From assembly GCF_000426645.1 (NCBI RefSeq), contig NZ_AUFT01000023.1:1-64000 (forward strand): a stretch of 64,000 nucleotides of DNA, given 5' to 3'. Both the position numbers and the translations under genes were made by a program. Shown here in pieces: positions 39,100 to 48,259 of this stretch. The stretch comes from Nakamurella lactea DSM 19367. Its GTDB lineage: Bacteria > Actinomycetota > Actinomycetes > Mycobacteriales > Nakamurellaceae. The stretch's first letter is position 1, and each line of letters starts with the position of its first letter. A model generated the notes under the pieces. That model saw nothing but the letters and a program-made list of their open reading frames with translations. It did not search any database and was not told the DNA's origin.

Positions 39100-41405
39100 A
39101 TCGGCGTTCCCACCGGCGCTTCGGGTAGCGGATCGTCGACGGCCATCGCCGCGTCCACCAAAGATTCCCACTTCTTGCGCAGCAGCCGGGAGGCGATCTC
39201 GACGTCCTCGAGCTCGTGCAGGATCGAGAACCGGGCGTGCACATGAAGAGTGGTCGAGGTGACCGACATCCGGAACCTGGCGATGATCGCCCAGGCGATC
39301 AGCGTCGCGGTGTCGTCAGCCCCGTCCCGCCCGACGGCGCCGCGGGTGTCGATGGTCCGCAGTGCGCCGCGCACGGTTTCCTCGAGCAGTTCCCGGAGTA
39401 CTGCCGTTGATTGCTCGACCACCCGGTTGAGCCGCTCCGGCGCCAACAGCGCACCGAGCACCGCGTCTGCGCCGGCCCGGACGATCGACGGCACGTCGAC
39501 CATTCCGCTCAGCCGGTTCTCGAACCCGCCGGGCTTCTCGCTGACCCCGCCCGACGGCGGCACCAACAGCGGCACGATGTGCGCCGGCACCTCCAGGAAC
39601 TCCGGGGAGAAGAGGTCGGCCACCGCGCGCAGCGCCTCGAGCTGCTGATTCTCCGGCACCGATTCCCAGGCACCAGCGAACCCGCCGGAGGAGTCGACCT
39701 CCTCGGTCTGTGCGTATTTCCGCCGCGTCCCGCCCACCGATTTGAGGACGGACACCGCGTGGAACCGATGCACCAGATACAGCAGGCGGAACCGGCGGGC
39801 GATCTCGTTGGAGTCCTCACCCGCCGGGGCGTTCGCGGCGGAGAACGACGCCAGCGCGGCCCGCCGGACGCCCACGGTGCGGGCCAGCGTCTCCCGCGGA
39901 TCGCCGCCGGCCTTCCAGGTCGAGCCACGGGCATCCGATTGTTGCTCCAGCCGGGAATCCGCATCGGTGACGAAGTCGAGGGTGTCCGCCTCGCAGCCAG
40001 GCGCTCCCGCAGGGTCGAGCAGGTGTGGGGCGTAGAGCGCCGCGACGAGCCGATAGTCCCACGGGCCCAACCCATCCGGGTAAGCGCGGCCGGGAGCCCC
40101 TGCGGTTCCGACGATCACCCGGCCGTCGTCAGCCACGTCGAAAATCGGTCCGGGATAGTCCATCACGGACAGCTGCGGATGCCATTGGGTCGCGAAGTTG
40201 TGGGCGAATCCCAAGGAGTGCCCGACCTCGTGGGCAGCCAGCTGGCTGAGTCGTTGCAGCAGAACGGCTTCGACCTCGTCGTGCCGGGCGTCGGCCTCGC
40301 CGAGGACAGCCTGCGCGATCGCCCGCACCTCCTCGATCCTCTGCGATCCCAGTCGCACGCAGCCCTTGAGGATCTCGCCGGTGCGCGGGTCGGCATGGAT
40401 GCCGCCGAACGACCAGCCGCGATCCAACCGATGAGTCCAGGTGATGGTGCCGAATCGCGGGTCGAACAGATCCTCGCCGTCCGGGCAGACTTCCACCCGA
40501 TAGGTGTCCGGGAAACCGGCGCGGGCGAAGGCGTCCTGCCACCAGTTGGCGCCGGTGAGGATCGCCGACCGGTACGGCTCCGGCACCGCCGCGTCCAGCC
40601 GGAAGATGATCGGCGCGTTGTCGCTGCCCGGGGTCAGCCGGAATGCCGGCGCCAGCGCCTCGCGGGCGTCCTGCTCGCCGATCCGGTCGAACCGATGCAC
40701 CTCCAGGTGTCCGATCGATCCCTGCCGCGGATGCAACGGCATCGGGGCAAAGCCCGGTCGGGGCAACGGTTGCAGAATGATCCGCTGCGTGACGGACAAG
40801 CTGTCGCCAGGAGCCGGGTACCCGCGGTTCGTCGGCCCTGCGGCGGGCTCGCCAGAGGCGGTCGGCTCGGGCGGTCGGGGTGCCTCGGTGGGTACGCCGT
40901 AGCTGACGACGGCATCGATCACCAGGTTGTCGTCATACCAGCGGCGCTGAACGATCCGGCTGAGATCCGGCCGCGCAGCGTAGGCGATCTTGTGGTGGTT
41001 GGTGAGGATCTGCGCGACCTGGAAGTGGTCCAGCAGCGCCAACAATGACGGGTCCAGGGTGTCGGTCGGCTGAGTGTCCGGCAGCGCCGGGACGGTGGCC
41101 AGCACCGACTCGGCGAACGAGTCGCGGGCAGCGACGGTGGCCGGGTCAGCCGTCGCATCACCGGACGTAGTGGCTGACGTCTCGCTGAGCCCGTAGGTCA
41201 CGTTCTCCAGCGCGACTACCCAACCGTCATCGGTGCTGTCGACCCGGCAGACCCGGCTCGGTCCCGACTGCCCACGGTCCACCCCGATGCCGGCTACGCC
41301 GATGCCCTGAATGACGTGGGTGTGCAGCAGGAACCGGCGGGAGCCGGTGAGCGGCCAGAGCGGCGCGCGATCGGTCTGGGCGGCAGGAGATTCGGCTGAC
41401 GACAC
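39096..41405 (-). CDS. zinc metalloprotease, DUF5117/DUF4953-type
   Basis: About 769 residues. The metzincin-like signature AAHEVGHSLGFAHNF (HExxHxxGxxH) lies near residue 395, with PDGLGPWDYRLVAALY downstream. The N-terminal third matches the DUF5117-like region that precedes the protease in this family and the C terminus matches the DUF4953 extension. There is no signal peptide in the chosen reading, so its location is unclear. The GTG at 41405 is preferred for its AGG spacing; a GTG six codons earlier (41423) is the alternative. Family members are uncharacterised but widely spread. Confidence 0.85.
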   Translation of the reverse strand: MSSAESPAAQTDRAPLWPLTGSRRFLLHTHVIQGIGVAGIGVDRGQSGPSRVCRVDSTDDGWVVALENVTYGLSETSATTSGDATADPATVAARDSFAESVLATVPALPDTQPTDTLDPSLLALLDHFQVAQILTNHHKIAYAARPDLSRIVQRRWYDDNLVIDAVVSYGVPTEAPRPPEPTASGEPAAGPTNRGYPAPGDSLSVTQRIILQPLPRPGFAPMPLHPRQGSIGHLEVHRFDRIGEQDAREALAPAFRLTPGSDNAPIIFRLDAAVPEPYRSAILTGANWWQDAFARAGFPDTYRVEVCPDGEDLFDPRFGTITWTHRLDRGWSFGGIHADPRTGEILKGCVRLGSQRIEEVRAIAQAVLGEADARHDEVEAVLLQRLSQLAAHEVGHSLGFAHNFATQWHPQLSVMDYPGPIFDVADDGRVIVGTAGAPGRAYPDGLGPWDYRLVAALYAPHLLDPAGAPGCEADTLDFVTDADSRLEQQSDARGSTWKAGGDPRETLARTVGVRRAALASFSAANAPAGEDSNEIARRFRLLYLVHRFHAVSVLKSVGGTRRKYAQTEEVDSSGGFAGAWESVPENQQLEALRAVADLFSPEFLEVPAHIVPLLVPPSGGVSEKPGGFENRLSGMVDVPSIVRAGADAVLGALLAPERLNRVVEQSTAVLRELLEETVRGALRTIDTRGAVGRDGADDTATLIAWAIIARFRMSVTSTTLHVHARFSILHELEDVEIASRLLRKKWESLVDAAMAVDDPLPEAPVGTPI

Positions 41406-41498
41406 GGGAAGACCTGCTTTCACCAGGGAACGATTGGGACGTCCGGCGAGTCAATCACACCCGTTCCAGACCTAGCGCGGTTGTCCCGGTCGGCGGCA

Positions 41499-42353
41499 TC
41501 AGCCCTTCGTCAGCCAGAGCACGGGCTTCTTGAAGTACTCGTCGTCGCTGGTGCCGCCGTTCGGAACCGAGTCGTCCCGGATGAAGGCGGCGCCGACCAG
41601 CGTCGTGCCCGGCTTCGCCAGCGCGATCGTGCAGGTCTTCTGCCTGTCGCCGACGGTCGGTTTCGTGAGGACGAAGGAGCCGGTGCAGTCGGCACTCAGT
41701 TCCTTCACCCCGAAAGTGCCGGCCGCGCCGGCCCCGTCGTTCTGCACACCGACCACCGCCGCAGTGGCAATACTGTCGCCGGCCGTGCCGAGCACGGCGA
41801 GCACCTCGAGCGTCCCGTGGACGTAGTAGACGGTGCCGCCCTGGTACTCCGTGGCGTTCGACAGCTTCTTCAGGATCGCCTGGTCGCCCTGTTCGATCTC
41901 CGTCACCGCAATCTTCAGGTAGGTCGACCCGTTCGCCATTCCGGTGACGCCGATGCCGACCTGGGCCACCATCGGTGCGCCGATGGCGAGCCGGGTACCG
42001 GGCTTGGTCACCTTCGGCAGGTTGGCTGGTACGGATGGCTTAGCGGCTGACGTCGTCGGTGACGATGCCTGGGATGTCGACTTCGACGACGTGTTCTGGG
42101 CGGAAACCGCAGACGGTGATGTCGCTGACTCTGGGTCCGATGTCCCAGTGGAGGCAACATCCTCCGAAGGTGGCGCCGTGGTGACTACCGACGATCCGGC
42201 GCCGGGCGAGGTCGGAGCAGCGACCGACGCGGGGGAGGCCGCCGCGGCCTCCGGTGTTCCATCGACGCCGGAGCAGCCCGCGACAGACAGCAGAACGAGG
42301 GCCACCGCAGCGGCGCTCAATGATCGGACAGGGCTGATGGCGAGGTGAGTCAT
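41499..42353 (-). CDS. lipoprotein of unknown function, last gene of a three-gene secreted-protein cluster
   Basis: 284 residues from an ATG at 42353. A lipoprotein signal, ALVLLSVAGCSG, gives Cys at residue about 28. A Ser/Thr/Ala-rich linker of about 90 residues precedes a folded domain: GTRLAIGAPMVAQVGIGVTG, EIEQGDQAILKKLSNATEYQ and a C-terminal segment with Cys pairs (SADCTGSF, QKTCTIAL). DUF4352-like beta-sandwich folds look similar, but no sure match. Same orientation as the two upstream genes, 89 bases from the nearest. Confidence 0.8.
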   Translation of the reverse strand: MTHLAISPVRSLSAAAVALVLLSVAGCSGVDGTPEAAAASPASVAAPTSPGAGSSVVTTAPPSEDVASTGTSDPESATSPSAVSAQNTSSKSTSQASSPTTSAAKPSVPANLPKVTKPGTRLAIGAPMVAQVGIGVTGMANGSTYLKIAVTEIEQGDQAILKKLSNATEYQGGTVYYVHGTLEVLAVLGTAGDSIATAAVVGVQNDGAGAAGTFGVKELSADCTGSFVLTKPTVGDRQKTCTIALAKPGTTLVGAAFIRDDSVPNGGTSDDEYFKKPVLWLTKG

Positions 42354-42442
42354 GGCATCGATTCTGCCTAACCGGCGGTCGTGCGGGCGCCGGGGAGACG
42401 GTGCGATGGCTGCGGACTGGGTGTCGGTCGACCGGCCGGCAT

Positions 42443-43534
42443 TCAGCAGCGCTTGGTCGTGGCGGGTAAGGGGCTGTTGGGGCTGTCGACCAGGACGCCT
42501 CGGAGTTCGCCGACCTCGACGGCGGTGGTGCCGGAGGTCTGCAGGGTGGTGGTTCCGCCGACACCGACGTTGGAGGTCCAGGTGACCTGCCAGGTGGCGC
42601 GGGCAGTGACGGTCCAGCTGCCGCGGTTGCCGGTGCGCTCGCAGCTGGACTTCCAGATGAATTCGTAGCTGCAATCGCCCACGCTGGCGCTCGGGTCAGT
42701 GGGCTGGGCGTCGGTATCCGGTGGGGCAGTGCCGGCGCCGTCGCAGCTGACGCTGGCGTGCTGCTGCTGACGCAGCCCGGTGGGTCTGTCGATCGGTTCG
42801 CCCATGTCCCAGGTGGTCTTCTGCAGGGTCGCCACCGCGTCGACCTGAACGCCGCGGAGCGCCACGCTGGAGGTGAGGTCCGTCGGCGCCTGCCCGGTGG
42901 TGGGATCGGTGACCCACATCCACAGCGGGCGATGCACGATTGCCTGTTCCGCGTCGGGTCCCAGGTGTGGTTCGGGTGCGGGGATCGGTAGTAGCGCTGT
43001 TGCTTCCTCGGCGAGGTCTTCCGGATTCGGCGGAGGTGGAGGCGGCGGTGCTGGGGCGCCATTCGCGACAAAGACCGATTCCTCTTGTTGGATCTCGGTC
43101 AGCTCTTGGTTCCCAATATCCAATGCCTGTGGGCAGAACGGGGTGACGACATACCCATCGTTTGCTCGATGGCCTTTCAGGCGAGGATCGCCGTCCTCGA
43201 CGTTGGTGGCAGTACGGTAGGTGCACGGATCTACTACCTTCGGTCCTGACTGGCCGGCGTCGATGTGTCCCTTTCCGTCGGTGCTGCCCCCAGCGAGGAT
43301 GATGCTTCCGTCGGAAGTACGCAGGAACCGAATCGTCGAGGCAAAATCGTTGCTGTTTAGCAGCTTTCGGGCGTCGACGCTAGATCCAGCAACCGCGCAA
43401 CCACCGTTTGCCTGAGGCTCCATGCCGGTCGGGCAGGTGGCGCGTATGGCACCGGCCACCACCGGGGCCGCGACGATCGATCCGGCGATGACGAGGCAGG
43501 CAACGAGACAAAGTCGTTGGCGCCCCATTAGCAT
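42443..43534 (-). CDS. secreted protein of unknown function with repeated Cys and a beta-rich C terminus
   Basis: 363 residues from an ATG at 43534 with GGAG eight bases upstream; a second ATG two codons later (43528) sits in a TAATG overlap with the upstream stop. Signal peptide CLVACLVIAGSIVAAPVVAG. A Pro-rich linker (APAPPPPPPPNPEDLAEEA) splits an N-terminal region from a C-terminal domain with TWDMGEPIDRPTG and Cys-containing blocks. No family recognised. Local base composition (about 43.0-43.5 kb) is less GC-rich than its surroundings. Its start overlaps the upstream lipoprotein gene, so the two are translated together. Confidence 0.8.
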   Translation of the reverse strand: MLMGRQRLCLVACLVIAGSIVAAPVVAGAIRATCPTGMEPQANGGCAVAGSSVDARKLLNSNDFASTIRFLRTSDGSIILAGGSTDGKGHIDAGQSGPKVVDPCTYRTATNVEDGDPRLKGHRANDGYVVTPFCPQALDIGNQELTEIQQEESVFVANGAPAPPPPPPPNPEDLAEEATALLPIPAPEPHLGPDAEQAIVHRPLWMWVTDPTTGQAPTDLTSSVALRGVQVDAVATLQKTTWDMGEPIDRPTGLRQQQHASVSCDGAGTAPPDTDAQPTDPSASVGDCSYEFIWKSSCERTGNRGSWTVTARATWQVTWTSNVGVGGTTTLQTSGTTAVEVGELRGVLVDSPNSPLPATTKRC

Positions 43535-44358
43535 TTGACGTTCTCCAGAACCAGAACAGCTGCTACCTTCCAGACTCCTATTGACGTTCGCCTTAGCGTG
43601 GGTTGAATCTTCACGCGATCTGAGCCCACCGATAGTTGCTGGCCGGTCTTTGAGTCTGCTAAGCCAAACTTCGATTGGTCCTGGCAGTCGGTGATAACCG
43701 CCTCGTCTGCTCGATCGATCGGTAGTGGCCAGGCAATGCGATGGACGACCGGCCCGGAATTGTTGACGCCCTCCTTGTCCGCGTTTGCCGCAATCTTGAT
43801 CAACATTGCTAGTTCAGGGTCCACCGCAACTGTGGCGTACTTCGCTGCCCGCTGGGCCTTGGGAACGTCAGCAAGCTTGGCGTAGACGTCCCAGTACTTC
43901 AGCCACGCCGCTTCGACTGCCTTGCGATCGGCGGCCTCCGCTGCCGAAACACCGCCGGTCTTGGTCGGCGCGCTCGCCGAATTGCCGGGGCTGTCCGTCG
44001 AGTCGGTTGCCTTCGACGTCGTCGGCGGTTGAGTCGTCACCCCCGTCGCTGTTCCTCCGCCGGTCGAGGTCCGCGATGTCGGCGCGGTCGTCACTGTCTT
44101 GCTGACGGTCGACGGGCCTGATGCTGTCGGATCGGACGATCCGGTCGAATCGCCACGGGTGCTGCCGGAGGTTGCGGGCGCCGAGCTGGAGGCCTCGGTG
44201 CGTCCGACGAACGAGCCGCCGGGGGTCAGCGGGGCGGAGGTCGGGGTGGCGTCATCCCCGGTGGTGCAGCCCGACAGCACCAGCGCGAGCGCGACAACAG
44301 TCGCTGCGGCAGCCGTCAGCCGTGTTCGTCCCACCTGTCCGGTCCTGCGAATCCGCAC
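43528..44358 (-). CDS. lipoprotein with Ser/Thr-rich linker, unknown function
   Basis: 276 residues from the GTG at 44358, which has GGGAGG about four bases upstream. Lipobox VLSGCTTG gives a modified Cys near residue 31. About 90 residues of Ser/Thr/Pro linker precede a soluble domain: [23 protein letters not shown]-like start ([19 protein letters not shown]) of the SnoaL/NTF2-like surface type, ending [15 protein letters not shown]. The first gene of a coupled unit with the secreted protein downstream. An NTF2-like fold is suggested by the WxKYWDVY motif but is uncertain. Confidence 0.82.
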   Translation of the reverse strand: MRIRRTGQVGRTRLTAAAATVVALALVLSGCTTGDDATPTSAPLTPGGSFVGRTEASSSAPATSGSTRGDSTGSSDPTASGPSTVSKTVTTAPTSRTSTGGGTATGVTTQPPTTSKATDSTDSPGNSASAPTKTGGVSAAEAADRKAVEAAWLKYWDVYAKLADVPKAQRAAKYATVAVDPELAMLIKIAANADKEGVNNSGPVVHRIAWPLPIDRADEAVITDCQDQSKFGLADSKTGQQLSVGSDRVKIQPTLRRTSIGVWKVAAVLVLENVKC

Positions 44359-44499
44359 ATTCCCTCCCTGAGCCACCCCGTGGTCGACGACCATCTTCGC
44401 CCATCCGGGCGATCCACGCCGCCGCTTGTCCACAAACTGCACCTTCGGAGCACCCGGGCGCTACCTGGGGCCATACCCAACCATGGCAAGATCGGGGCC

Positions 44500-45396
44500 G
44501 TGACGGCGACCATTCTGGACGGCAAGGCGACCCTGCGATCCATCAAGGAGGAGCTCCGGACCAGAGTGCAGGCGCTCGCGGCCCGAGGCGTCGTACCCGG
44601 CCTTGGCACGGTGCTGGTCGGCGACGACCCCGGCAGCCGGATCTACGTCGGCCTCAAGCACAAGGACTGCGCAGAGATCGGGATCAATTCGATCCAGCGC
44701 GAATTGCCCGCCACCTCCACCCAGGACGACGTGCATGCGGTGGTCGACGAGCTGAACGCCGATCCGACCTGCCATGCGTTCCTGGTGCAACAGCCCACCG
44801 GCCTGGACGAGTTCGCCATCCTGGCCAGGGTCGATCCGGCGAAGGACGTCGACGGGCTGCACCCGTTCAACCTCGGCTCGGTGGTGCTCGGCGAGCCGGC
44901 CCCGGAGTCGTGCACGCCGGCCGGAATCATCGAGCTGCTCCGCCGCTTCGAAGTGCCCATCGCGGGTGCGCACGCGGTGATCGTCGGCCGGGGCATCACC
45001 GTCGGCCGCCCGCTCGGGCTGCTGCTGTCCCGGCGCAGCGAGAACGCCACCGTCACCATGTGCCACACCGGCACCCGCGACCTCGCCACCCAGGTCCGGC
45101 AGGCCGACATCGTGGTCGCCGCCGCCGGCGTGCCGGGCATCATCACCGCCGACATGGTCAAGCCGGGCGCCGCGGTGCTGGACGTCGGGGTCAGCAAGAT
45201 CGACGGGAAGATCGCCGGTGACGTGGCCAAGGATGTGGTCGAGGTGGCCGGTCACTTCGCGCCGAACCCCGGTGGCGTCGGGCCGATGACCAGGGCAATG
45301 CTGCTGGTCAACGTGGTCGCCGCCGCCGAACGGGCCGCCGACGCCGCCGAACAGGCATCCGGCGCCACTCACGCAGCCGCTCCGGCCGCGGGCTGA
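44500..45396 (+). CDS. folD: methylenetetrahydrofolate dehydrogenase / cyclohydrolase
   Basis: 298 residues from the GTG at 44500. It interconverts 5,10-methylene- and 10-formyl-THF, supplying formyl groups to PurN and PurH. Catalytic Lys lies in [17 protein letters not shown], the NADP-binding part begins [17 protein letters not shown], and the last block is [18 protein letters not shown]. It lies about 15 kb from purNH, with which it is close in other actinobacteria, and 10 bases before a DUF3017 gene. Confidence 0.96.
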   Translation: MTATILDGKATLRSIKEELRTRVQALAARGVVPGLGTVLVGDDPGSRIYVGLKHKDCAEIGINSIQRELPATSTQDDVHAVVDELNADPTCHAFLVQQPTGLDEFAILARVDPAKDVDGLHPFNLGSVVLGEPAPESCTPAGIIELLRRFEVPIAGAHAVIVGRGITVGRPLGLLLSRRSENATVTMCHTGTRDLATQVRQADIVVAAAGVPGIITADMVKPGAAVLDVGVSKIDGKIAGDVAKDVVEVAGHFAPNPGGVGPMTRAMLLVNVVAAAERAADAAEQASGATHAAAPAAG

Positions 45397-45406
45397 CCCC
45401 CGGCAG

Positions 45407-45670
45407 ATGATCGCGGCCCGCACCCGACGCGCGATCCCGATCACCATCGTGCTGACACTGGTGGCCATCGGGCTCATCCTCTACACCCTGGCGCACTGGC
45501 GGCGCGGCACCGTGCTGCTGGGCGCCGCCGCGCTGGTCGGTGCCGGACTGCGTGCCTTCGTCCCCGACGCCCAGATCGGCGTGCTCGCCGTCCGCAGCCG
45601 GACCTTCGATGTCATCTTCCTGCTGCTGCTCGGCGTGGCCCTGGAGCTGCTGGCCTTCTGGCCGGAGTAA
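45407..45670 (+). CDS. DUF3017 small membrane protein
   Basis: 87 residues, three hydrophobic segments (AIPITIVLTLVAIGLILYTL; TVLLGAAALVGAGLRAFVP; VIFLLLLGVALELLAF). DUF3017 proteins are nearly always encoded directly after folD in actinobacteria, as here, ten bases downstream. The function is unknown. The gap to the next gene (122 bases) shows nothing recognisable. Confidence 0.88.
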   Translation: MIAARTRRAIPITIVLTLVAIGLILYTLAHWRRGTVLLGAAALVGAGLRAFVPDAQIGVLAVRSRTFDVIFLLLLGVALELLAFWPE

Positions 45671-45792
45671 GCCCGGCCGTGCCTGCTCGCCGGCCTTCGG
45701 CGCTTCTGAAACCCCACGATTTGTGGTTGGCGTGACGAAAGTGAACGACTTCGCAAGCGCATGCGATGTTGATAAGCGCCAGGGGTGGAGAG

Positions 45793-46797
45793 TTAGTCGG
45801 GGAGGTCGCCGGGTGGGACGACGTTCAACAACGGTGAGCCGGCCACGAAGCGGTGCAGGTTCGCGGTGAACAGCTCCCACATTCGCGGGCGGTACTGCGG
45901 GCTGGCGGTCGACCCGGAGATGTGCGGGGTGACGATGGTGCGCGGCAGCGCCCAGGTCGGGTCGTCCGGCGGCATCGGCTCGCGGTAGTGACTGTCCAGC
46001 GCGGCGCCGGCCAGCGCTCCGGATGCCAGCGCCTGCCGCAGGGCAGTCTCGTCGACCAGTGCTGCCCTCGCCGGGTTCAGCAGATGAGCGTGCGGCGGCA
46101 ACAGGGCCAGTTCGCCCAAGCCGATCAATCCGCTGGTGGCGGCGTTCAGCGCCACCGTCAGTACCAGGTAGTCCAGGCCCGGCAGGAACGCCTCCCAATC
46201 GCCCTTCGGGAAGGTCCGATCGGGCAGCACACCGTCGGGGTCGCCGGTGCCGGTGGGTGTGAAGCGTTGCGGCGCAGGGCCGATGGGGGATCGGTTCATC
46301 GCCCAGACCTCCAACCCCAGTGCCTTGGCCTGCCGGGCGAGCTCGCGACCGATGCCGCCGTAACCGATGATGCCGACCCGGCGGCCGCGCAGTTCCGACT
46401 GGTATCGGGCCGGTCGCCGGTACCGCCGAGCCGCGACGTCGCCGAGCAGGGTCAGCAGATCGCGCTCCAGCGCCATCATCATCAGCACCGACCACTCGGC
46501 GATCGGAATGTCGTTGACCCCACTGGCATTCGTCACCACGACATCGCGGGCGGCCAGCCGGTGGCCGGCCAGCTGCTGGTACCCGGCAGAGCCCAGTTGC
46601 AACCAGCGGAGCTTCGTCATCGCGGCGATGTTGGCCGGTGCCGCATCCGACATCAGCACCTCGGCGTCGGCCACCAACTCCGCCGGCAGCTCATCGCGCG
46701 GGCCGAACGGATCGATCATGGTGACCCGGAAACGCTTGTCGCCGGCCAGGTCCGGTGGCAGGTCGTCCCCGACCGCGAGCACGGTGACCGGGCTCAT
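45793..46797 (-). CDS. D-isomer-specific 2-hydroxyacid dehydrogenase
   Basis: 334 residues from the ATG at 46797. The Rossmann motif GRRVGIIGYGGIGRELARQA lies near residue 148, and the substrate-domain residues WLQLGSAGYQQL, NPARAALVDETALRQAL (Arg) and PHISGSTAS (His) are the family's active-site ones. It likely reduces or oxidises a 2-keto/2-hydroxy acid with NAD(P)H. Its start overlaps by four bases the stop of the enolase-superfamily gene upstream, so both act in one catabolic pathway. Confidence 0.92.
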   Translation of the reverse strand: MSPVTVLAVGDDLPPDLAGDKRFRVTMIDPFGPRDELPAELVADAEVLMSDAAPANIAAMTKLRWLQLGSAGYQQLAGHRLAARDVVVTNASGVNDIPIAEWSVLMMMALERDLLTLLGDVAARRYRRPARYQSELRGRRVGIIGYGGIGRELARQAKALGLEVWAMNRSPIGPAPQRFTPTGTGDPDGVLPDRTFPKGDWEAFLPGLDYLVLTVALNAATSGLIGLGELALLPPHAHLLNPARAALVDETALRQALASGALAGAALDSHYREPMPPDDPTWALPRTIVTPHISGSTASPQYRPRMWELFTANLHRFVAGSPLLNVVPPGDLPD

Positions 46798-48053
46798 CCG
46801 GTGCCACCCGGTCGCGGCATCAGCTTGCCGGGAACGTCCACCCATTCCTCGCTGCCGGGTCGGTAGGGGAAGCTGGCCTTCGTCTGCTCCGACAGCGTCA
46901 CACCCAGGCCCGGCGCGGTCGGCGGGAGCAGGTAGCCGTCGCCGTCCAGCTGCAACTGATCGCCCCACAGCTGCGAGTGCAAAGCTCCGGCCAGGGGCGG
47001 AATCTCGACGACGTAGGTGTTCTCGCAGGCGAAGGCGGCATGCAGGTTCTGCATCACGCCGCCGCCGCCCGACCAGGCGTGGCTGGCAACCTGCGCCCCG
47101 CTCTGGCCGAACATGCCGGCCACCTCGACGAAGTCGGACATGGTGAGCCAGGCCGCATCCGGCTGCGCCACGTCGAAGCTGCCGGCCTTGGCGAACGGCG
47201 CGAACTCCGCTGTGGTGGTCAGCTGCTCGCCGCCGGCCACCTTGACCCCGGTCGCCCTGGCCAGCTCGGCATAGGACGCAGGGTCGTTGTAGGGCAACGC
47301 CTCCTCGAAGAAGTCGACGCCGTACGGTTCCACCGCGTTCAGTACCCCGATTGCGGTCTCCAGGTCCCAGCGGTTGCCCTCGGTGCGAAAGCCCATGTGC
47401 GCATCGAGCATGATGCCGATCCCGGGCCCGACGTAGTCGCGGATGGTGGACACCTTCTCCGCTTCCAGCTCCGCGGTGTGCTGCGGGTTGTCGCCGGAGT
47501 CCTGCTGACCGTCATCGGTGTACCGGCCGGCGCCCAGCTTGAAGGCCCGGAAGCCTTGTGCCAGATAACGATCCACCTTCTCCCGCAGCCGATCCATTGG
47601 CCAGTTCGAAGGCCCGCCGGTGGCGTAGCCACGGAGCCGATCGTGCCGTAGGCCGCCGAGCAGCTGGTAGGCGGGGACGCCGAGCAGCTTGCCGTTGAGG
47701 TCCCACAGCGCCGCCTCGATGGCGCTGATCACCGTGGCGCCGACGCCGACCCGACCCCAGTACTGGCTGCAGGTCGTCAGCCGGCCGCTCAGTTCGGCCA
47801 CGTCGAAGGCGCCGTCCGCCCCGATCAGCGCGGTCGGCTCGGCGTCGGTGAGGATCGGTGCGAAGTACTCGACGATGGCCGGCACCACCTGGGGCAGGTG
47901 GTAGCCCAGGTAGGTCTCGCCGATCCCGACCAGGCCGATGTCGGTGTGAATCTCGACGAAGGCGGCGCTGCGCTCCGTGCGGAACGCATGCATGGACGGA
48001 TCGTCCGAAATGGGGCCGGTGAGCAGGACTGGGGTGACGCCGGTGATCTTCAC
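46794..48053 (-). CDS. enolase-superfamily (mandelate racemase/muconate lactonising) enzyme
   Basis: 419 residues. N-terminal capping domain with TDIGLVGIGETYLGY; barrel domain with metal ligands in GIMLDAHMGF (Asp), DFFEEALP (Glu) and VAGGEQLTT (Glu), and a likely Lys in FRAFKLGAGR. SHAWSGGGGVMQNLHAAFA supplies a His on the opposite face, as in acid-sugar dehydratases. With the coupled 2-hydroxyacid dehydrogenase it suggests sugar-acid breakdown. GAGGA precedes the GTG start. The specific substrate is not known. Confidence 0.9.
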   Translation of the reverse strand: MKITGVTPVLLTGPISDDPSMHAFRTERSAAFVEIHTDIGLVGIGETYLGYHLPQVVPAIVEYFAPILTDAEPTALIGADGAFDVAELSGRLTTCSQYWGRVGVGATVISAIEAALWDLNGKLLGVPAYQLLGGLRHDRLRGYATGGPSNWPMDRLREKVDRYLAQGFRAFKLGAGRYTDDGQQDSGDNPQHTAELEAEKVSTIRDYVGPGIGIMLDAHMGFRTEGNRWDLETAIGVLNAVEPYGVDFFEEALPYNDPASYAELARATGVKVAGGEQLTTTAEFAPFAKAGSFDVAQPDAAWLTMSDFVEVAGMFGQSGAQVASHAWSGGGGVMQNLHAAFACENTYVVEIPPLAGALHSQLWGDQLQLDGDGYLLPPTAPGLGVTLSEQTKASFPYRPGSEEWVDVPGKLMPRPGGTG

Positions 48054-48146
48054 GAAGTTCCTCGACCCGTAGCGATCCGGGCCACGCCCGGCTGGGCTCG
48101 ACGATGCCTGAAATCACGTTTTAGGTCAATGTGCCCGGCCGGTTTG

Positions 48147-48224
48147 GTGCGCGGAAGTGACCAGGTTGGTCGGCGCGGCGGCTGATTCGGCCGTTTCGTG
48201 CGCGGGAGTGACCAAGTTGGTCAC
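48147..48224. repeat. two 25-bp repeats, the second with a perfect dyad
   Basis: Copies at 48147-48171 and 48198-48222 are 51 bases apart and match at 23 of 25 positions. In the second, GTGACCAA and TTGGTCAC flank a single G (48208-48224), a perfect 17-base dyad; in the first it is imperfect (GACCA/TTGGTC). They lie between two minus-strand genes, upstream of the sugar-acid operon, and could be operators or small REP elements. Confidence 0.6.
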
Positions 48225-48259
48225 CGGGGCTGACGGCGCCACCCGGCCCACCCGCCTGC

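Noticed and set aside
37411-39171. 586-codon minus-strand frame across the end of GH92, the repeats and the VapC remnant
   Set aside because: It crosses repeats and a gene with clear CBM6 and FIVAR domains on the other strand; its composition is that of a shadow.
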